Assembly: GCF_000820505.1 (NCBI RefSeq)
Contig: NZ_JWJD01000003.1
Span: 152,410-216,409, forward strand
Reading direction: 5' to 3'
Length of the DNA stretch: 64,000 nucleotides
Source: Geoalkalibacter ferrihydriticus DSM 17813
GTDB lineage: Bacteria > Desulfobacterota > Desulfuromonadia > Desulfuromonadales > Geoalkalibacteraceae
Made by a program: the position numbers and the translations under genes. The notes below the pieces were generated by a model. It saw only the letters and a program-made list of their open reading frames with translations, had not been told where the DNA came from and did not search any database. The number at the start of each line of letters is the position of its first letter. Position 1 is the first letter of the stretch. This document shows, one piece after another, positions 17,942 through 29,000 of this stretch.

Positions 17942-20377
17942 ATGAGTCGTTTTTTTCGCGATGCGCCGATCCGGCAGAAGCTGAACGCCATCATCATGCT
18001 GACCAGCTCCGTGGTGCTGGTGCTCACCCTGAGTGCATTCATTCTCACTGAAGTCGTCACCTTCCGTCAAACTCTCGTCGACAAGACCTCTACCCTGGCC
18101 GAGATCATCGGTCGCAACAGCCGCAGCGCCCTGGTTTTCAGGGATTTTCTCTCGGCTGGAGAAACTCTCGCCTCGCTGAGTGCCGAGGACGGCATTCGGG
18201 CGGCCTATATTTTCGATTCCGATCATGCTCCCTTTGCCCATTATCTGAATCCGCGTCATTCCGGATTCGAGGAAAACGCCCAGGATCTGGCTCTCCCCAA
18301 TGAAGACCTGCGCGTTCTCATACAGGACGGACGGCAGTCCCATCGCTTTACCCTGACCTCGCTCATTCTGCTGCATCCCGTTGCGATGGATGGTCACCAG
18401 GTGGGAACTGTGGTTCTGCAGTCCGATCTTCGTCAACTTTATCAGAGGTGGCAGTGGTTTGGTATCGGCGCTTTGCTGGTTCTCTGGTCGTCCATGCTTC
18501 TCGCCTACCTGATCTCATCGCGCCTGCAAGGATTTATCTCGCTGCCGATTCTGCAACTCCTCGGGGTCATGAACCGAGTGAGCCGGGAGCAGAATTTTCG
18601 GGTAAGAGCCCGGAAAGACAGTGAAGACGAAATCGGTGGACTGATTGAAGGGTTCAATGAAATGCTCAGCCATATCGAGCAGCGCGACCTTGAACTGGAA
18701 AACCATCGGCGCAACCTGGAAACTCTTGTTGATCAGCGCACCCTGGATTTGCGTCGTGCCAACGAAGAACTCCTGAAAACGGTGACCGCGCTTGAGCGGG
18801 CGAAAGAAGAAGCTGAAGCTGCCAATCGGGCCAAGTCGCAGTTTCTGGCGAACATGAGTCATGAAATCCGTACTCCGATGATCGGGGTGCTGGGGATGAC
18901 GGACCTGCTTTTCCGCACCGATCTCGATGAGCGTCAGCATAGTCTGGCAGAAACAGTTTACAATTCCGGCGAAGCACTCTTGAGCATTCTCAATGACATC
19001 CTTGATTTCTCCAAAATTGAAGCTGGCAAGTTCGAGCTTGAACGGGTGGATTTTGACCTGCGCCAGTGCGTGGAGGACGCAGTGGAACTCCTTGCTGAAA
19101 AGGCTTTCGGCAAGGAATTGGAACTGGTTTGCCACATCGATGGAAAAACTCCGCGCCTGGTGTGCGGCGATCCCGGGCGTCTACGACAGATCCTGCTTAA
19201 TCTGCTCGGTAACGCCGTCAAGTTCACCGCCGCCGGTGAGATCGTGGTGAGCGTGCGCACTCTTATGGAGGAGCGACAAAATACCTGGCTGCGTATTGAG
19301 GTACGTGATACCGGCATCGGCATCGCGCGCGAGGTTCAGGAACAGATCTTCGAGTCTTTCTCCCAGGCCGACAACACCACCGCCCGCCAGTATGGGGGAA
19401 CGGGCCTTGGTCTCTCCATTGTCAAGCAGCTGGTGGAGATGATGGGCGGCACCGTCGGCATGGAGAGCGAACCCGGCAAGGGTTCGGTCTTCTGGGTCAA
19501 TCTGCGTGTCGCCAAACGCGGCGGGCAGGAGGACGCGGCCAGTGTCGTGCCAAGCGAACTGGGCGGCCGCGAAGTTCTCGTGGTTGAGAATAATGAAGCG
19601 GCCTGCTCAGCGCTGGTTGATTCCCTGGCGGATCTGGGTCTGCGGGCGCAGACAGCGGCAACCCCGACCGCGGCCATGGACCTTCTGCGTCGCGCGGTCT
19701 CTGCCGGACGGCCCTATGCCCTGGCGCTCATCGATGAGAGCCTGCCTGGGCAGAGCGGTTTGCAACTGGCGGCAGGGATTCACGGCGGGCCTGATTTTGC
19801 CCAGACCCGGATTGTCCTGCTGTGTCCGCACCAGATGTGCGCTTCCGCGGATCAGCGTGTCGCTGCCGGCGTTGTCCGCACCCTGTGCAAGCCGGTGCGC
19901 GCGTCGCTGTTGCCGCAAACCTTGGCCGCTGCTCTGGCGGCGGCCCCGCTTCCGGTTGCGGTGCCGCGACCCACGCCGGTGGTGCCTGTTTTGGACCTTG
20001 CGGAGGACAGGGGCCAGCTTCCCCGGCGGATTCTGGTTGCGGAAGACAATCCCACGACCCAGCGGCTGATCGAACTTCTCTTCGAGGGCCTGGATTATCG
20101 CCTCTGTATTGTCGGCAGCGGCAGCGAGGCGCTGGAACGCCTTGCCGGAAGCCGTGCCGATCTGGTGTTCATGGATTGCCAGTTGCCCATTCTGGATGGC
20201 TTTGAAACCACACGCATTCTGCGTCGGCGCGGCTACCGCATGCCCATCGTCGCCATGACGGCTCACACCCAGAAGGACGATGTGCGACGCTGCCTGGACG
20301 CCGGCATGGACGATTTTCTTGCCAAGCCTTTCAGGCAGCAGGATTTGTTCAACATGCTCGATAAGTGGCTGAATTGA
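17942..20377 (+). CDS. Hybrid sensor histidine kinase, BarA-like architecture
   Basis: An 811-residue membrane kinase. Helix at about 15-38, a periplasmic CHASE8-like sensor, second helix near 175-195, HAMP, a short coiled coil, HisKA with His307 ([15 protein letters not shown]), HATPase ([12 protein letters not shown]), then two receiver domains. The first receiver has Asp598 (LIDESLPG) but a weak acidic pocket (VVENNEAA), so it may be degenerate. The second is complete: AEDN and phospho-acceptor Asp745 ([11 protein letters not shown]). No Hpt domain is present, so a separate phosphotransfer partner is expected. The propeller gene begins 16 bases downstream and is probably co-transcribed. 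Confidence 0.93.
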   Translation: MSRFFRDAPIRQKLNAIIMLTSSVVLVLTLSAFILTEVVTFRQTLVDKTSTLAEIIGRNSRSALVFRDFLSAGETLASLSAEDGIRAAYIFDSDHAPFAHYLNPRHSGFEENAQDLALPNEDLRVLIQDGRQSHRFTLTSLILLHPVAMDGHQVGTVVLQSDLRQLYQRWQWFGIGALLVLWSSMLLAYLISSRLQGFISLPILQLLGVMNRVSREQNFRVRARKDSEDEIGGLIEGFNEMLSHIEQRDLELENHRRNLETLVDQRTLDLRRANEELLKTVTALERAKEEAEAANRAKSQFLANMSHEIRTPMIGVLGMTDLLFRTDLDERQHSLAETVYNSGEALLSILNDILDFSKIEAGKFELERVDFDLRQCVEDAVELLAEKAFGKELELVCHIDGKTPRLVCGDPGRLRQILLNLLGNAVKFTAAGEIVVSVRTLMEERQNTWLRIEVRDTGIGIAREVQEQIFESFSQADNTTARQYGGTGLGLSIVKQLVEMMGGTVGMESEPGKGSVFWVNLRVAKRGGQEDAASVVPSELGGREVLVVENNEAACSALVDSLADLGLRAQTAATPTAAMDLLRRAVSAGRPYALALIDESLPGQSGLQLAAGIHGGPDFAQTRIVLLCPHQMCASADQRVAAGVVRTLCKPVRASLLPQTLAAALAAAPLPVAVPRPTPVVPVLDLAEDRGQLPRRILVAEDNPTTQRLIELLFEGLDYRLCIVGSGSEALERLAGSRADLVFMDCQLPILDGFETTRILRRRGYRMPIVAMTAHTQKDDVRRCLDAGMDDFLAKPFRQQDLFNMLDKWLN

Positions 20378-20393
20378 TTTTAATCGAGAAATC

Positions 20394-23300
20394 ATGAAGA
20401 TTTTCAATAACATCCTGCTGCTGTCCGTGAGTTTGTTCGGGCTCATTCTGACACTGGCCGCGGCCTTGTGGCTGGGCGCCCATCAATGGCGGCAAGACTC
20501 CCGGCCCCTGGTGGTTTCATCCGTCGAAATTCTCCCCGCATCCGGCGAGGATACTCTCCGCCTGCGGCTTGAAGGACAGGGTTTTTCTTCTCGGACACAG
20601 GTCGCATTGACTCTTGACAGCGCGAATCGTCACGCTATTGTCGGCAGCCTCGAAACGCTCGGTATCCCCGGCACTCTGGAGCAGGTTCGCGTCCTTGGGA
20701 ACCGAGCCTATCTTGCCAACAGCCGCTCGGGGATACAAGTGGTGGACATCAGCGATCCACGCCGGCCAAAGGTTCTCGGGGTGGAAAAAGAGGCCTTCAG
20801 ATCCCCCTGGGATCTTAAAGTCGCCGGTGATCTGGCCTATGTTTCCGACAGCCGCCAGGGGCTGGTGATTCTCGATGTCTCCGATGCGACGCGCCCCCAG
20901 GCCGTCGGGCGCTTTGTGACCCCGGACGCCTGTTTCGGGCTGGCGGCCTCGCCGGCGGGCCTGGTTCTTCTGGCCCAGGGGAAAAAAGGGGTCTTGTTGC
21001 TCGATGTCAGCGATCCGCGCGCACCGCGCGAAATCGGAAGGCTCCCTTCTCTGGATTTCTCCTGGACCGTCGCGGTGCGCGATCATCTCGCCTTTGTCGC
21101 CGACAATCGCGGCGGATTGCGCATCTTCGATCTGCAAAATGCCGCCCAACCCCAATTGCTCGCACAGCTTGCAACGGAAGGAAATCTCCACTCAGTGGTT
21201 GTTCAGGAGGATTTGGTCTTTCTGGCCGACCAGAAGCGCGGATTGATTGTGCTTGACGTGAGTGATCCCGCAAAGCCGCGAAACTTGAGCGAATTGACTT
21301 TAGCCGGAATCGGCAGGGATTTGCAGGTGCACGGCGATACCCTGGCATTTGCCACACAGACGAACGGGGTGAAAATTGTGGATGTCTCAGATCCCCGCCG
21401 CCCGCGTAAGACGGGGTTTGTCCAGCCCCTGCGAACCGCGCGCGGCGTGGCTCTCAGCGACGATTTTCTGTTTGTAGCCGACAGTCGCCAGGGTTTGCAA
21501 GTGGCTGAATTGTCCCGCGCCAGAGCGGGCCTGAACGTCCATCATTCCCTCGGCGACATTGTCACGGCCTTGGCTCAGGACGGCCCGATCCTCTACGCCG
21601 GGATGCAAAACCAGGGTCTCCAGAGTTTTCAGCGCGATGCGGAAGACACGCTGGTCTCCCGCGGAACCTTTGGTAAGTCGTTTTCGGCGGTTCGCGACGG
21701 CGCCGTTGCCGGCGACTCTCTATTTTTGGCGACCGGCAATGATGGCTTGCAGATTCTAGACCTTGGCGAAGAAGGGCAAATGCGCCGGATCGGTCACCTG
21801 GTCGCCGGAGGGGTTGCGCACCGCGTGGTCCTGCTCGACGAGGGTCGTATCGCCGTGGTTGCGGCTGGGTTGGACGGCATTCAGGTGATCGATGTGGCGC
21901 GCCCGCGGCAACCCACCTTGATCCATCGTCTTGGCGGCCTCGGCAACTTGGTGGACCTGCTGGTCTGGCCGGGGGGAATGGCTGCCCTGGACGCTACCGG
22001 ACAGGTGCATCTGCTGGATATCACGGATCCGCGGCAGCCGCGCTTAGGTGCCTCGGTGAGCCTGCCGGATATCCTGCGCGGTCTGGAACTTCACGGGGAC
22101 ACCTTGTATGTTATCGGCGAGGGAAATCACCTCTATCTGATCGATATTCGCGCGCCGCGGACCTCGCTCAAGAAAGTTGCCCTGGCTGCCGGCACAAAGC
22201 CCCGCAGTCTGGGGATTTCCGGAGACCATCTCTATTTGCTTGCCAAGTCTGCGAAGCGCTTCACTTCGCAACTTCTGATTTTCGATCTCGCCAGGCAAGG
22301 GATGCCGTTTCTGGTGAAGCGCATCGCCCTCCCGGGACAGCAAGAGTTTCTTCGCATTTTCGATGAAACTCTCTATCTTTTGCCGGGAGGCACTCTGCAG
22401 GTCTGGGATATCGCTGAACCTGCAGAGCCGCGCGAGGTCAACGCGATGGCTATTGGAGGTGGGACTAGGGATCTGGTGTCGCTTGGTTCGGGAAACTTGA
22501 AACTTCTTCTGGGGCGCATGGGCATTCGGCGTCTGGATGTCTCTGATCCCCATGCGCCGCGCCTGGTGCGCACCTCGGTCGATAATATCAGCGAGGTGAT
22601 AGGTCTGGAGGCCAGAGGCGAACATCTGCTGGTTCTCGACCGGACATCGGGGTTGCATGTTTTAACGCGCGACGACTCGGGTGGTTTGTTGCCTCTCTCC
22701 ACTCTGGGATTTCCGCAGAATTTGCGCAATTGGCACGTCGATGCAACCCATGCCCATGTTTTAGACGCCGGCGGTCGCCTGTCCGTGGTGGATATCCGCC
22801 GACCGGAGTCCTTGCAATTAGCGGCGGAGATTGATCTCGGCACAGCCGATCTCAGTGGCTTGGCCGTGCGCGATAATCTGGTCTACCTGGCGGCCGGGGC
22901 TGCCGGGGTGCAGGTATGGGATATCCGCCTTGCGGAACACCCGCGGCTGCTGCAACAGCATCAGTTGCCCTGGCCCCGCAGTGTTTTTGCCTCGGCGCGG
23001 GATCTGGTTTTGGTGGACGACTACCTTCTGGTTGCCAACGGTGATGCCGGTCTTGGCGTCTTTGCTCTGGCGGACGCTGGGGAAAAACTGCACCTGGTCG
23101 GAAGTCTGCCCCTCGCGGGTTTTTGCCGCAGAATCAAGGTCCAGGACTCCCTGCTGCTCATCGAGGCGCATCAGGCCGGCTTGCATGTTGTTGACATCCG
23201 CGAGATCAAGCGTCCAGAGTGGGTCGTGACTGTCCCGACGCGCACTGTGGTTCGCGATTTCTTCTTTGAGGGTGAGGATTTGTGGCTGTCCGAACATGCC

Positions 23301-23516
23301 GGAATCAGCATCCTTTCCCTGCCCATCAAGTCTAAGCGCCAGTCTGTGCGGGGTCGCAAAAACCTGGTCGTGGATTTGCCTGTTCCCGCGCGGCCCGGCA
23401 ACTATAACCTCTCGGTACGCCGTGGACCCCAGTCCGTGGAGTTGCCCGGGATTCTAACCTTGTCGGCACCTGCGGCAGCAGAGGGAGGACTTTCCGCCGT
23501 ATTTCAGAAAGAGTAG
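20394..23516 (+). CDS. Membrane-anchored protein with about 21 LVIVD beta-propeller repeats
   Basis: A 1040-residue protein with an N-terminal membrane helix (NILLLSVSLFGLILTLAAALW) and no obvious signal-peptidase site, so it is probably tethered to the inner membrane facing the periplasm. Repeats of the LVIVD type follow, with the pattern hAYhADxxxGhxVhDhSDPxxP (for example AYVSDSRQGLVILDVSDATRP). I count about 21, which would make three seven-bladed propellers. Small beta-rich segments resembling IPT/TIG pieces flank the repeats. Function unknown; the tight link to a hybrid kinase suggests a sensory or scaffolding partner. Its 3' end overlaps the convergent receptor gene by 13 bases. Confidence 0.85.
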   Translation: MKIFNNILLLSVSLFGLILTLAAALWLGAHQWRQDSRPLVVSSVEILPASGEDTLRLRLEGQGFSSRTQVALTLDSANRHAIVGSLETLGIPGTLEQVRVLGNRAYLANSRSGIQVVDISDPRRPKVLGVEKEAFRSPWDLKVAGDLAYVSDSRQGLVILDVSDATRPQAVGRFVTPDACFGLAASPAGLVLLAQGKKGVLLLDVSDPRAPREIGRLPSLDFSWTVAVRDHLAFVADNRGGLRIFDLQNAAQPQLLAQLATEGNLHSVVVQEDLVFLADQKRGLIVLDVSDPAKPRNLSELTLAGIGRDLQVHGDTLAFATQTNGVKIVDVSDPRRPRKTGFVQPLRTARGVALSDDFLFVADSRQGLQVAELSRARAGLNVHHSLGDIVTALAQDGPILYAGMQNQGLQSFQRDAEDTLVSRGTFGKSFSAVRDGAVAGDSLFLATGNDGLQILDLGEEGQMRRIGHLVAGGVAHRVVLLDEGRIAVVAAGLDGIQVIDVARPRQPTLIHRLGGLGNLVDLLVWPGGMAALDATGQVHLLDITDPRQPRLGASVSLPDILRGLELHGDTLYVIGEGNHLYLIDIRAPRTSLKKVALAAGTKPRSLGISGDHLYLLAKSAKRFTSQLLIFDLARQGMPFLVKRIALPGQQEFLRIFDETLYLLPGGTLQVWDIAEPAEPREVNAMAIGGGTRDLVSLGSGNLKLLLGRMGIRRLDVSDPHAPRLVRTSVDNISEVIGLEARGEHLLVLDRTSGLHVLTRDDSGGLLPLSTLGFPQNLRNWHVDATHAHVLDAGGRLSVVDIRRPESLQLAAEIDLGTADLSGLAVRDNLVYLAAGAAGVQVWDIRLAEHPRLLQQHQLPWPRSVFASARDLVLVDDYLLVANGDAGLGVFALADAGEKLHLVGSLPLAGFCRRIKVQDSLLLIEAHQAGLHVVDIREIKRPEWVVTVPTRTVVRDFFFEGEDLWLSEHAGISILSLPIKSKRQSVRGRKNLVVDLPVPARPGNYNLSVRRGPQSVELPGILTLSAPAAAEGGLSAVFQKE

Positions 23517-26071
23517 CCCACCCCCGCCCAGAACTGCCTGCCGAGTTCGTAGCTGTCCGGCGTTTCTCCCGTTGTGTAGCTTTTTCCTTCCTGGTGTCTG
23601 GCATTGAGGACGTTGAATACCTCCAGGGTGAAAGTCACCTGATGGCTCCGCCCCAGGCTCTGGGTCCAGGCCAGGGCGCAGTCGAGCGTGACGGCCGCAT
23701 CCTGTTTGACCACCTCGTAGGCATTCGTGGTTATTTTGGTCTGCTCGCCGGTAATCGGATCGAACGCGCCAAAACCGAGGAAATAGTCCCTGTCCGTGAT
23801 TTGGATCTGCCTGTAACTGCCTCTGTATTTCACGACCGGGGAAATGCTGAGACGATCGAAAAATCGCCCGGTGTAGGCAAGGTTGACGATCACCGGTCGG
23901 TTGAAGTTGTCCTTGGGCATCTGCGCAAGGGGGATGAGTTTGCCCGCGAAAATCACCTGGGTGTCCAGGTCTTCCAGATCAAATGTCTTGTCATAGCTGT
24001 CATTGGAGGTTTTCGACTCCTGCCAGAAGGCGTTGAACAAAAGATAATGGCGCCGCCATGACCTGTCCCATTTGATCTGAACCGACCGGAATTCACTTTT
24101 CCCATTGTTGTTGAGTCTCCAGTAGACAATTCCGTCGGCTTGCGCATCGCCTCTGTGCCGTGCAAATTCATTTCTGCTTTGTCGCTCAAGGTACTTGAGG
24201 TTAAGGTAGCCGCCCATAAAGGCCTGATCGATTCCGACCATATACTCGTCTGAGTAAGGCGTCTTGAGATCTTCAAAGCTGTAGGAGACCTTGGTGCCGT
24301 CGGTGCTGGCTTCCCAATCCTGAAGTATGTTTTGGTGGGTCCCCCTCTTTTCGATAGAGCTCGGCCTTCGCCCTTCCCGCAGCTTGTTGGCCAGGAGAGC
24401 AGCGCTGTAATAGCGGTTGTATCCCGAGGACAGGACCGTTCTGCGGTTTCCGAAAAGGTCGTATTGAAGCAGGGTCCTGGGTGAGACATTGAGGTTTTGC
24501 TGAAAATCGTCGTAAGAGCCCCTGAGACCAAACCTGAGCCGCAACCGCCACGCGCTCCAATCGTCTTCGAGATATGCGGAATAGTCATTGATCGCAGCGC
24601 TGACATCCGAGGCCGGCGTGAGGGTGCGACGGCTGAAATATTGCTCGCTGTCCACGCAGGTCGCGACATCGCCATTGCAGTTGACCTCTGGCGCCCAGAC
24701 GGCATCCTGATAGGTCGCTGCGTCAGTCAATCGATGAAAGCGCCCGGTTATGTGGCTGTAGCGCAGACCGTAGCTCAGCCTATGGATGCCAAGCATTTCA
24801 AATCGGCCTGGGGTGTGGTCAAGACTGACACTCACCGCTTCCTCTTGCTTGTCGATGCTCCCCCAGCCCCCTTCGTTGCTCAGGGGCTGCCTGAGCTTTC
24901 CACTTGCGTCTGTTGCCAGGGGGAGCTCAAACCCCCAGGGTTTGTTGGGTGAGGCGAGCCAGGCCTTGAAGTCCGTGGGAGCATTGCGACTGTTTTCGGA
25001 ATAGGAATAATTCGCCTGGAATTTAAGTTGGTTGTCATCCCTTGCCCGGTGGTAGGCGGCGGCGGCAAAATATCCCCCGCCTTCGACGGTAAAATAGCTG
25101 TTCCTGGTGTTTTTGGTGAAGTGCCTTGCGGTGTAGGGTGCGTAGGCGCCGCTGAACTCCAGGTGGCTTGAGTCGTCCAGGTAGTGAACGCCTTTGAGAA
25201 AGAACGTCTCGGACTTTCTCTCCTGCTTCTTCCATCCGCTGAAATATTTTACGGGGATGCTGGATTCAAGGCGTTTGTAATTCACCAGAAGGCCGGTATC
25301 CTCCGTCACCGGAACATTCAGCGTCGTTGAAAAGTGGTGTTTTTCGAACCTGGGTTGCAGATCGACGTTGGCCGTCCCTCCGGTCGCCGCTGGTTTTGTG
25401 TCATCAGTGAAAAAATGCGTCCAGCTTGAGCGGGTTGTTCGGTAGGAGATGTCGCCACCGAAACTCAGCCCCGGGTTTTTGGTCTTGACCTCCACGATCC
25501 CGCCCATGAAGTTGTCATAGGAGGCGGGCACATTGCTGTCATAAACCCTGAGGCTTTCCACGATGGATGTATCCACGAAAAATTTCTGCGCATGCCCTGA
25601 CACATCGGCGGCCAGGTAGGCATTGCCCTGCCCGGGATCAAGCAGACTCGAATTGCTCATCCCATCGAGAAGGAATAGATTCTGATAGGGTTTGCCGCCG
25701 GAAATGGAAACTTCGGCAGGGGCGATTTCACCGGCCGTGGCGGCGCTTCTATAGCTCTCGCTGAACTGAACGGAAGGGAAAATCCTTAGAAGATCCGTCA
25801 CATCTCCATGCCCCTGGGGGAGTTTTTCGATAAATGGCGGTGGAATCTGTGTGCTTCCGGAATCCTGTTCTTGCCGCCTGGCCCGCACTTCGACATCTTC
25901 AAAAACCAGAACTTCCTCCTCATCAAGAGCAGGGCTGGTCCTCTGCGACAGGCTCTGCCCGTCGCTCTGCGCGGCCTGAACGCTCAAAGCGGATAAGGCG
26001 GCAAAAACAAGGGCGGCCAGCACCGCCCCCGCTTTTGCTCTTAGGGGAAAGAATCGGAGGACCAACTTCAT
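23504..26071 (-). CDS. TonB-dependent outer-membrane receptor
   Basis: An 855-residue outer-membrane protein: signal peptide ending near VQAAQS, a plug domain (about 60-190; LPQGHGDVTDLLRIFPSVQFSE and LLDGMSNSSLLDPGQG), then a 22-strand-type barrel rich in aromatic residues, ending in the assembly signal GVGYSF with terminal Phe. It imports an unknown substrate using TonB energy. No clear TonB box is visible by eye, and no TonB/ExbBD genes are nearby. Its start overlaps the stop of the upstream TPR lipoprotein (TGATG), so the pair is translationally coupled. Confidence 0.93.
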   Translation of the reverse strand: MKLVLRFFPLRAKAGAVLAALVFAALSALSVQAAQSDGQSLSQRTSPALDEEEVLVFEDVEVRARRQEQDSGSTQIPPPFIEKLPQGHGDVTDLLRIFPSVQFSESYRSAATAGEIAPAEVSISGGKPYQNLFLLDGMSNSSLLDPGQGNAYLAADVSGHAQKFFVDTSIVESLRVYDSNVPASYDNFMGGIVEVKTKNPGLSFGGDISYRTTRSSWTHFFTDDTKPAATGGTANVDLQPRFEKHHFSTTLNVPVTEDTGLLVNYKRLESSIPVKYFSGWKKQERKSETFFLKGVHYLDDSSHLEFSGAYAPYTARHFTKNTRNSYFTVEGGGYFAAAAYHRARDDNQLKFQANYSYSENSRNAPTDFKAWLASPNKPWGFELPLATDASGKLRQPLSNEGGWGSIDKQEEAVSVSLDHTPGRFEMLGIHRLSYGLRYSHITGRFHRLTDAATYQDAVWAPEVNCNGDVATCVDSEQYFSRRTLTPASDVSAAINDYSAYLEDDWSAWRLRLRFGLRGSYDDFQQNLNVSPRTLLQYDLFGNRRTVLSSGYNRYYSAALLANKLREGRRPSSIEKRGTHQNILQDWEASTDGTKVSYSFEDLKTPYSDEYMVGIDQAFMGGYLNLKYLERQSRNEFARHRGDAQADGIVYWRLNNNGKSEFRSVQIKWDRSWRRHYLLFNAFWQESKTSNDSYDKTFDLEDLDTQVIFAGKLIPLAQMPKDNFNRPVIVNLAYTGRFFDRLSISPVVKYRGSYRQIQITDRDYFLGFGAFDPITGEQTKITTNAYEVVKQDAAVTLDCALAWTQSLGRSHQVTFTLEVFNVLNARHQEGKSYTTGETPDSYELGRQFWAGVGYSF

Positions 26072-29000
26072 CAGTCGGCGTGAAAGGGGGTGAGATCGAC
26101 CGTGTCCGGCTTGCCGTCCCCGTCGCTGTCATCGTCGAGCTCGAGCCCGGAAGCGGCGATCTGCTCAGGACTGGCCCAGGGCACGAAAAAGTCCGGCCTG
26201 CCATCTTTGTCGGTATCCACAAAGGCGAGGGGTGAGTCGGGAAAGTCATCAATGCTGGTGACGTGTTTGGCGATGTCGCGAATGGATGAATTTCTCTCAG
26301 GCACGGTGGCATGAAGGCGTTGCGCTGCCGCGTAAGCAAGATCCACCAGCCCGAGCCTGGCATAAGTTCTGACGATATTGGCGTAGGCGGTGGTCCTGCT
26401 ATTGTCCGCGGTAATCTGCTCTGCGGCCTCGATGGCGAGTTGCAACAGGTCTTTGGCTTTTTTCAGATCCGGAACCTTGCCGTACTCCAAGGCGATGTTT
26501 CGGAGCGCCGTCGATTCGTCTCTGGCACGAGTATTGTCGATCGTACCCGAAGCATGAATCTCCAGGGCGTGACGCGTCGCTTCTTCCAGATAACCGCTCA
26601 TGCCGGCATTGTCGCCGCGGAAAAAGAAGTCTCTGGCAATGCCGAGAGAGTACTCCGAGCGCTCCTTGGCGTCGGTTATCCCGGAGGAATCGACTGTTCT
26701 GGCCTTGTCGAACAGCGCAGCGGCATCTGGTTGATAACCCATATCATGGAAAAAATAGCCGATGGTCGCGTAGGACTTGGACTTGATAAACGAGGCGGGC
26801 AGGGTGTCGACATACTCCTCGGCGCTGAGCAGCACCGCGGCGGCTTTGTCCTTAGCGCCAAGGCGGGCATAGGCATGAGCGAGTTTCACATAGCCGCGCT
26901 CCAGGTAGCGGCTGCCGGCCATGGTCGTTGCAAATGAGACCAGGCTTGCGGCCTCATTGATGTTATGGGTGACGTAGTAGACAACGGCCTCATCGATTTT
27001 GCCGCGAATATAATCCAGGGCTTTTTCCGCCAGAAGGCTATCGCCCCGTTCCAGCGCATGAACCGCCAGCCCGGGATTGCTTTGATTGAAGTAGGCATAG
27101 GCGTCAATGTAGCTGTGATTGACGGAAAGATTCGAGAAATCCGCCGCCAGAGGATTCTGCTCTTCGTAAAAGGCTCGCGCGGCGGAAAAATCCTCTTCCG
27201 CCAGGGCGATCATGATCCCTCTGAGGGCGGCGTACCTGCCGGTGATCGCTACCGCGCCTTTGTCCACATCGATCTGATTTAGAACTTCAGAAATTGCCGC
27301 ATCCAACCCCCCGGCCCAGCAGACGTGACCGGCAATCGTGCCGTAATAGGTCGAACCCATCCACTGAAACCCGCCTCTGTTGTCCTGGGTCCATTCCTTC
27401 AGAGCCTGTATTTCGGCAAAGAGGTTCATGACCTCATTTTTGATCCAGGCGTCGTTGGCGCTGTCGGCAAGGTCACGATAGAAGCCCATGGCCCTGGCAT
27501 AATAAACCATGTGCTGGGCATAGGGGTTGGCATTTGTCGGCGACGGATTGATCTCTAATTTATCTACCAACTCGACAAAATAGGCGATGCCGGCGAGGGC
27601 CTCCGCTTTTTGATTTTCGGAGATAAGGTCCTCGATGAGATGCTGCTGCCCGCTGATCAGTCTTGCATGCAGGGTAAAGCGGGTTGGCGTCCCGGAGTTG
27701 TCCAGCCGCGTGACTTCGCCCAGCAGCCATTCCCGCAGCGCCCTGGCTTGGGAAAAGTTCCCCAGCTGGGTGTATCGGTTGGCGACCAGGATCAATTCAT
27801 CCACCAACTCGTCGGATAACCCCCGGTTTTGTGCGATTTCCCTGAATCGCGACTCAGCTTGGGAAAGATAGTCAAAGGCAAGCTCTGCGGAATAGGCAGC
27901 GCTATGACGACCGATATGGCTGTAAGCCGTTGCCCTGTTGAGGGAGCTGACAATATAGGCATCGGCAAGTGCCGCCGCCCGTTGGTGCCGCCCCTGTGCG
28001 GCGTAGTATTTGACGATTTCTAGGTAGATTTCATCGTTCATCGCATCGTTGTAGATCGCGCTGATGAGCGTTCTTGCTTGGTAGCCGCGGTCCAGATTCG
28101 AATTGAAATAGTACTCGGCTCGCTGAGCATTATCGTTGCCGAGGGGGGCCGCAAGAGGGACACTGGCCACCTGCACTCTTTCTTGGGCAAGGTAGCGCAG
28201 CGCTTCAAGGAATGCCTCCCCTTCCTGTCCTGGGGGAACGATGACCGCAAGTTCAGCGGCGAAAATTTCCCGGTTCAGATAGTTCGTATAATCGGCAAAG
28301 AAGGCGTTGCTGTAGGCGACAAATCTTGCCAGCTGTGAAATGCTGAAACCTTCGATGGGAATTTCGCCGGCAAGCTCTTCTACCTTGGTATAAAGAGCCG
28401 TGACGTTTTCCGTGTACGTGTCAGAGACTGTTTCAGGCAGATCGACGATGATGGCATTGAGGGCTGCGGTAAACGCCGCCAGCTTTTCCGATCCGGCAAT
28501 CATTCCCATGACCGCGGCCGGATCTCCAGAAAAGCCTCGCAGGCGCAACGCGGTCGCCGCGATGGCGTCCATTTTTGCGGAATAGTCTTCCGCGAGGGAT
28601 GAATCATGGAAAACTTCTTCGAGAAATGGTCTGCGCAAATTGCCGCCTTGGTCAAAAAGCGGTTGCAGCGCCAGCTCTTCTCCCATCCGCGCGAAGGCAT
28701 CCTCCGAGCCGCCCAGCTCGTTGTAGGCAAGGGCGATTTTGACCAGAAGATAGGACACCTTGAGAAGTTCAGTATTCTCGGTCGGATCTGCGAGGAGATT
28801 CGTATGCCCTGAAAGTCCGAGGGCCGTTCTGAGGTCACATTCTTCGACGAATGGGTTCAGAATGCTGGTAACGGGGGAAACAACGATTTCACCGGAATGG
28901 CCGGAAAAAGCCTGAAGGGGACTTCGCAGGGAAATGGACTCGAAGCTGGTGCCGTAAACGGTGTCAATTCCGCCGTGGGTCACAAGATAATAGTCGGAAA

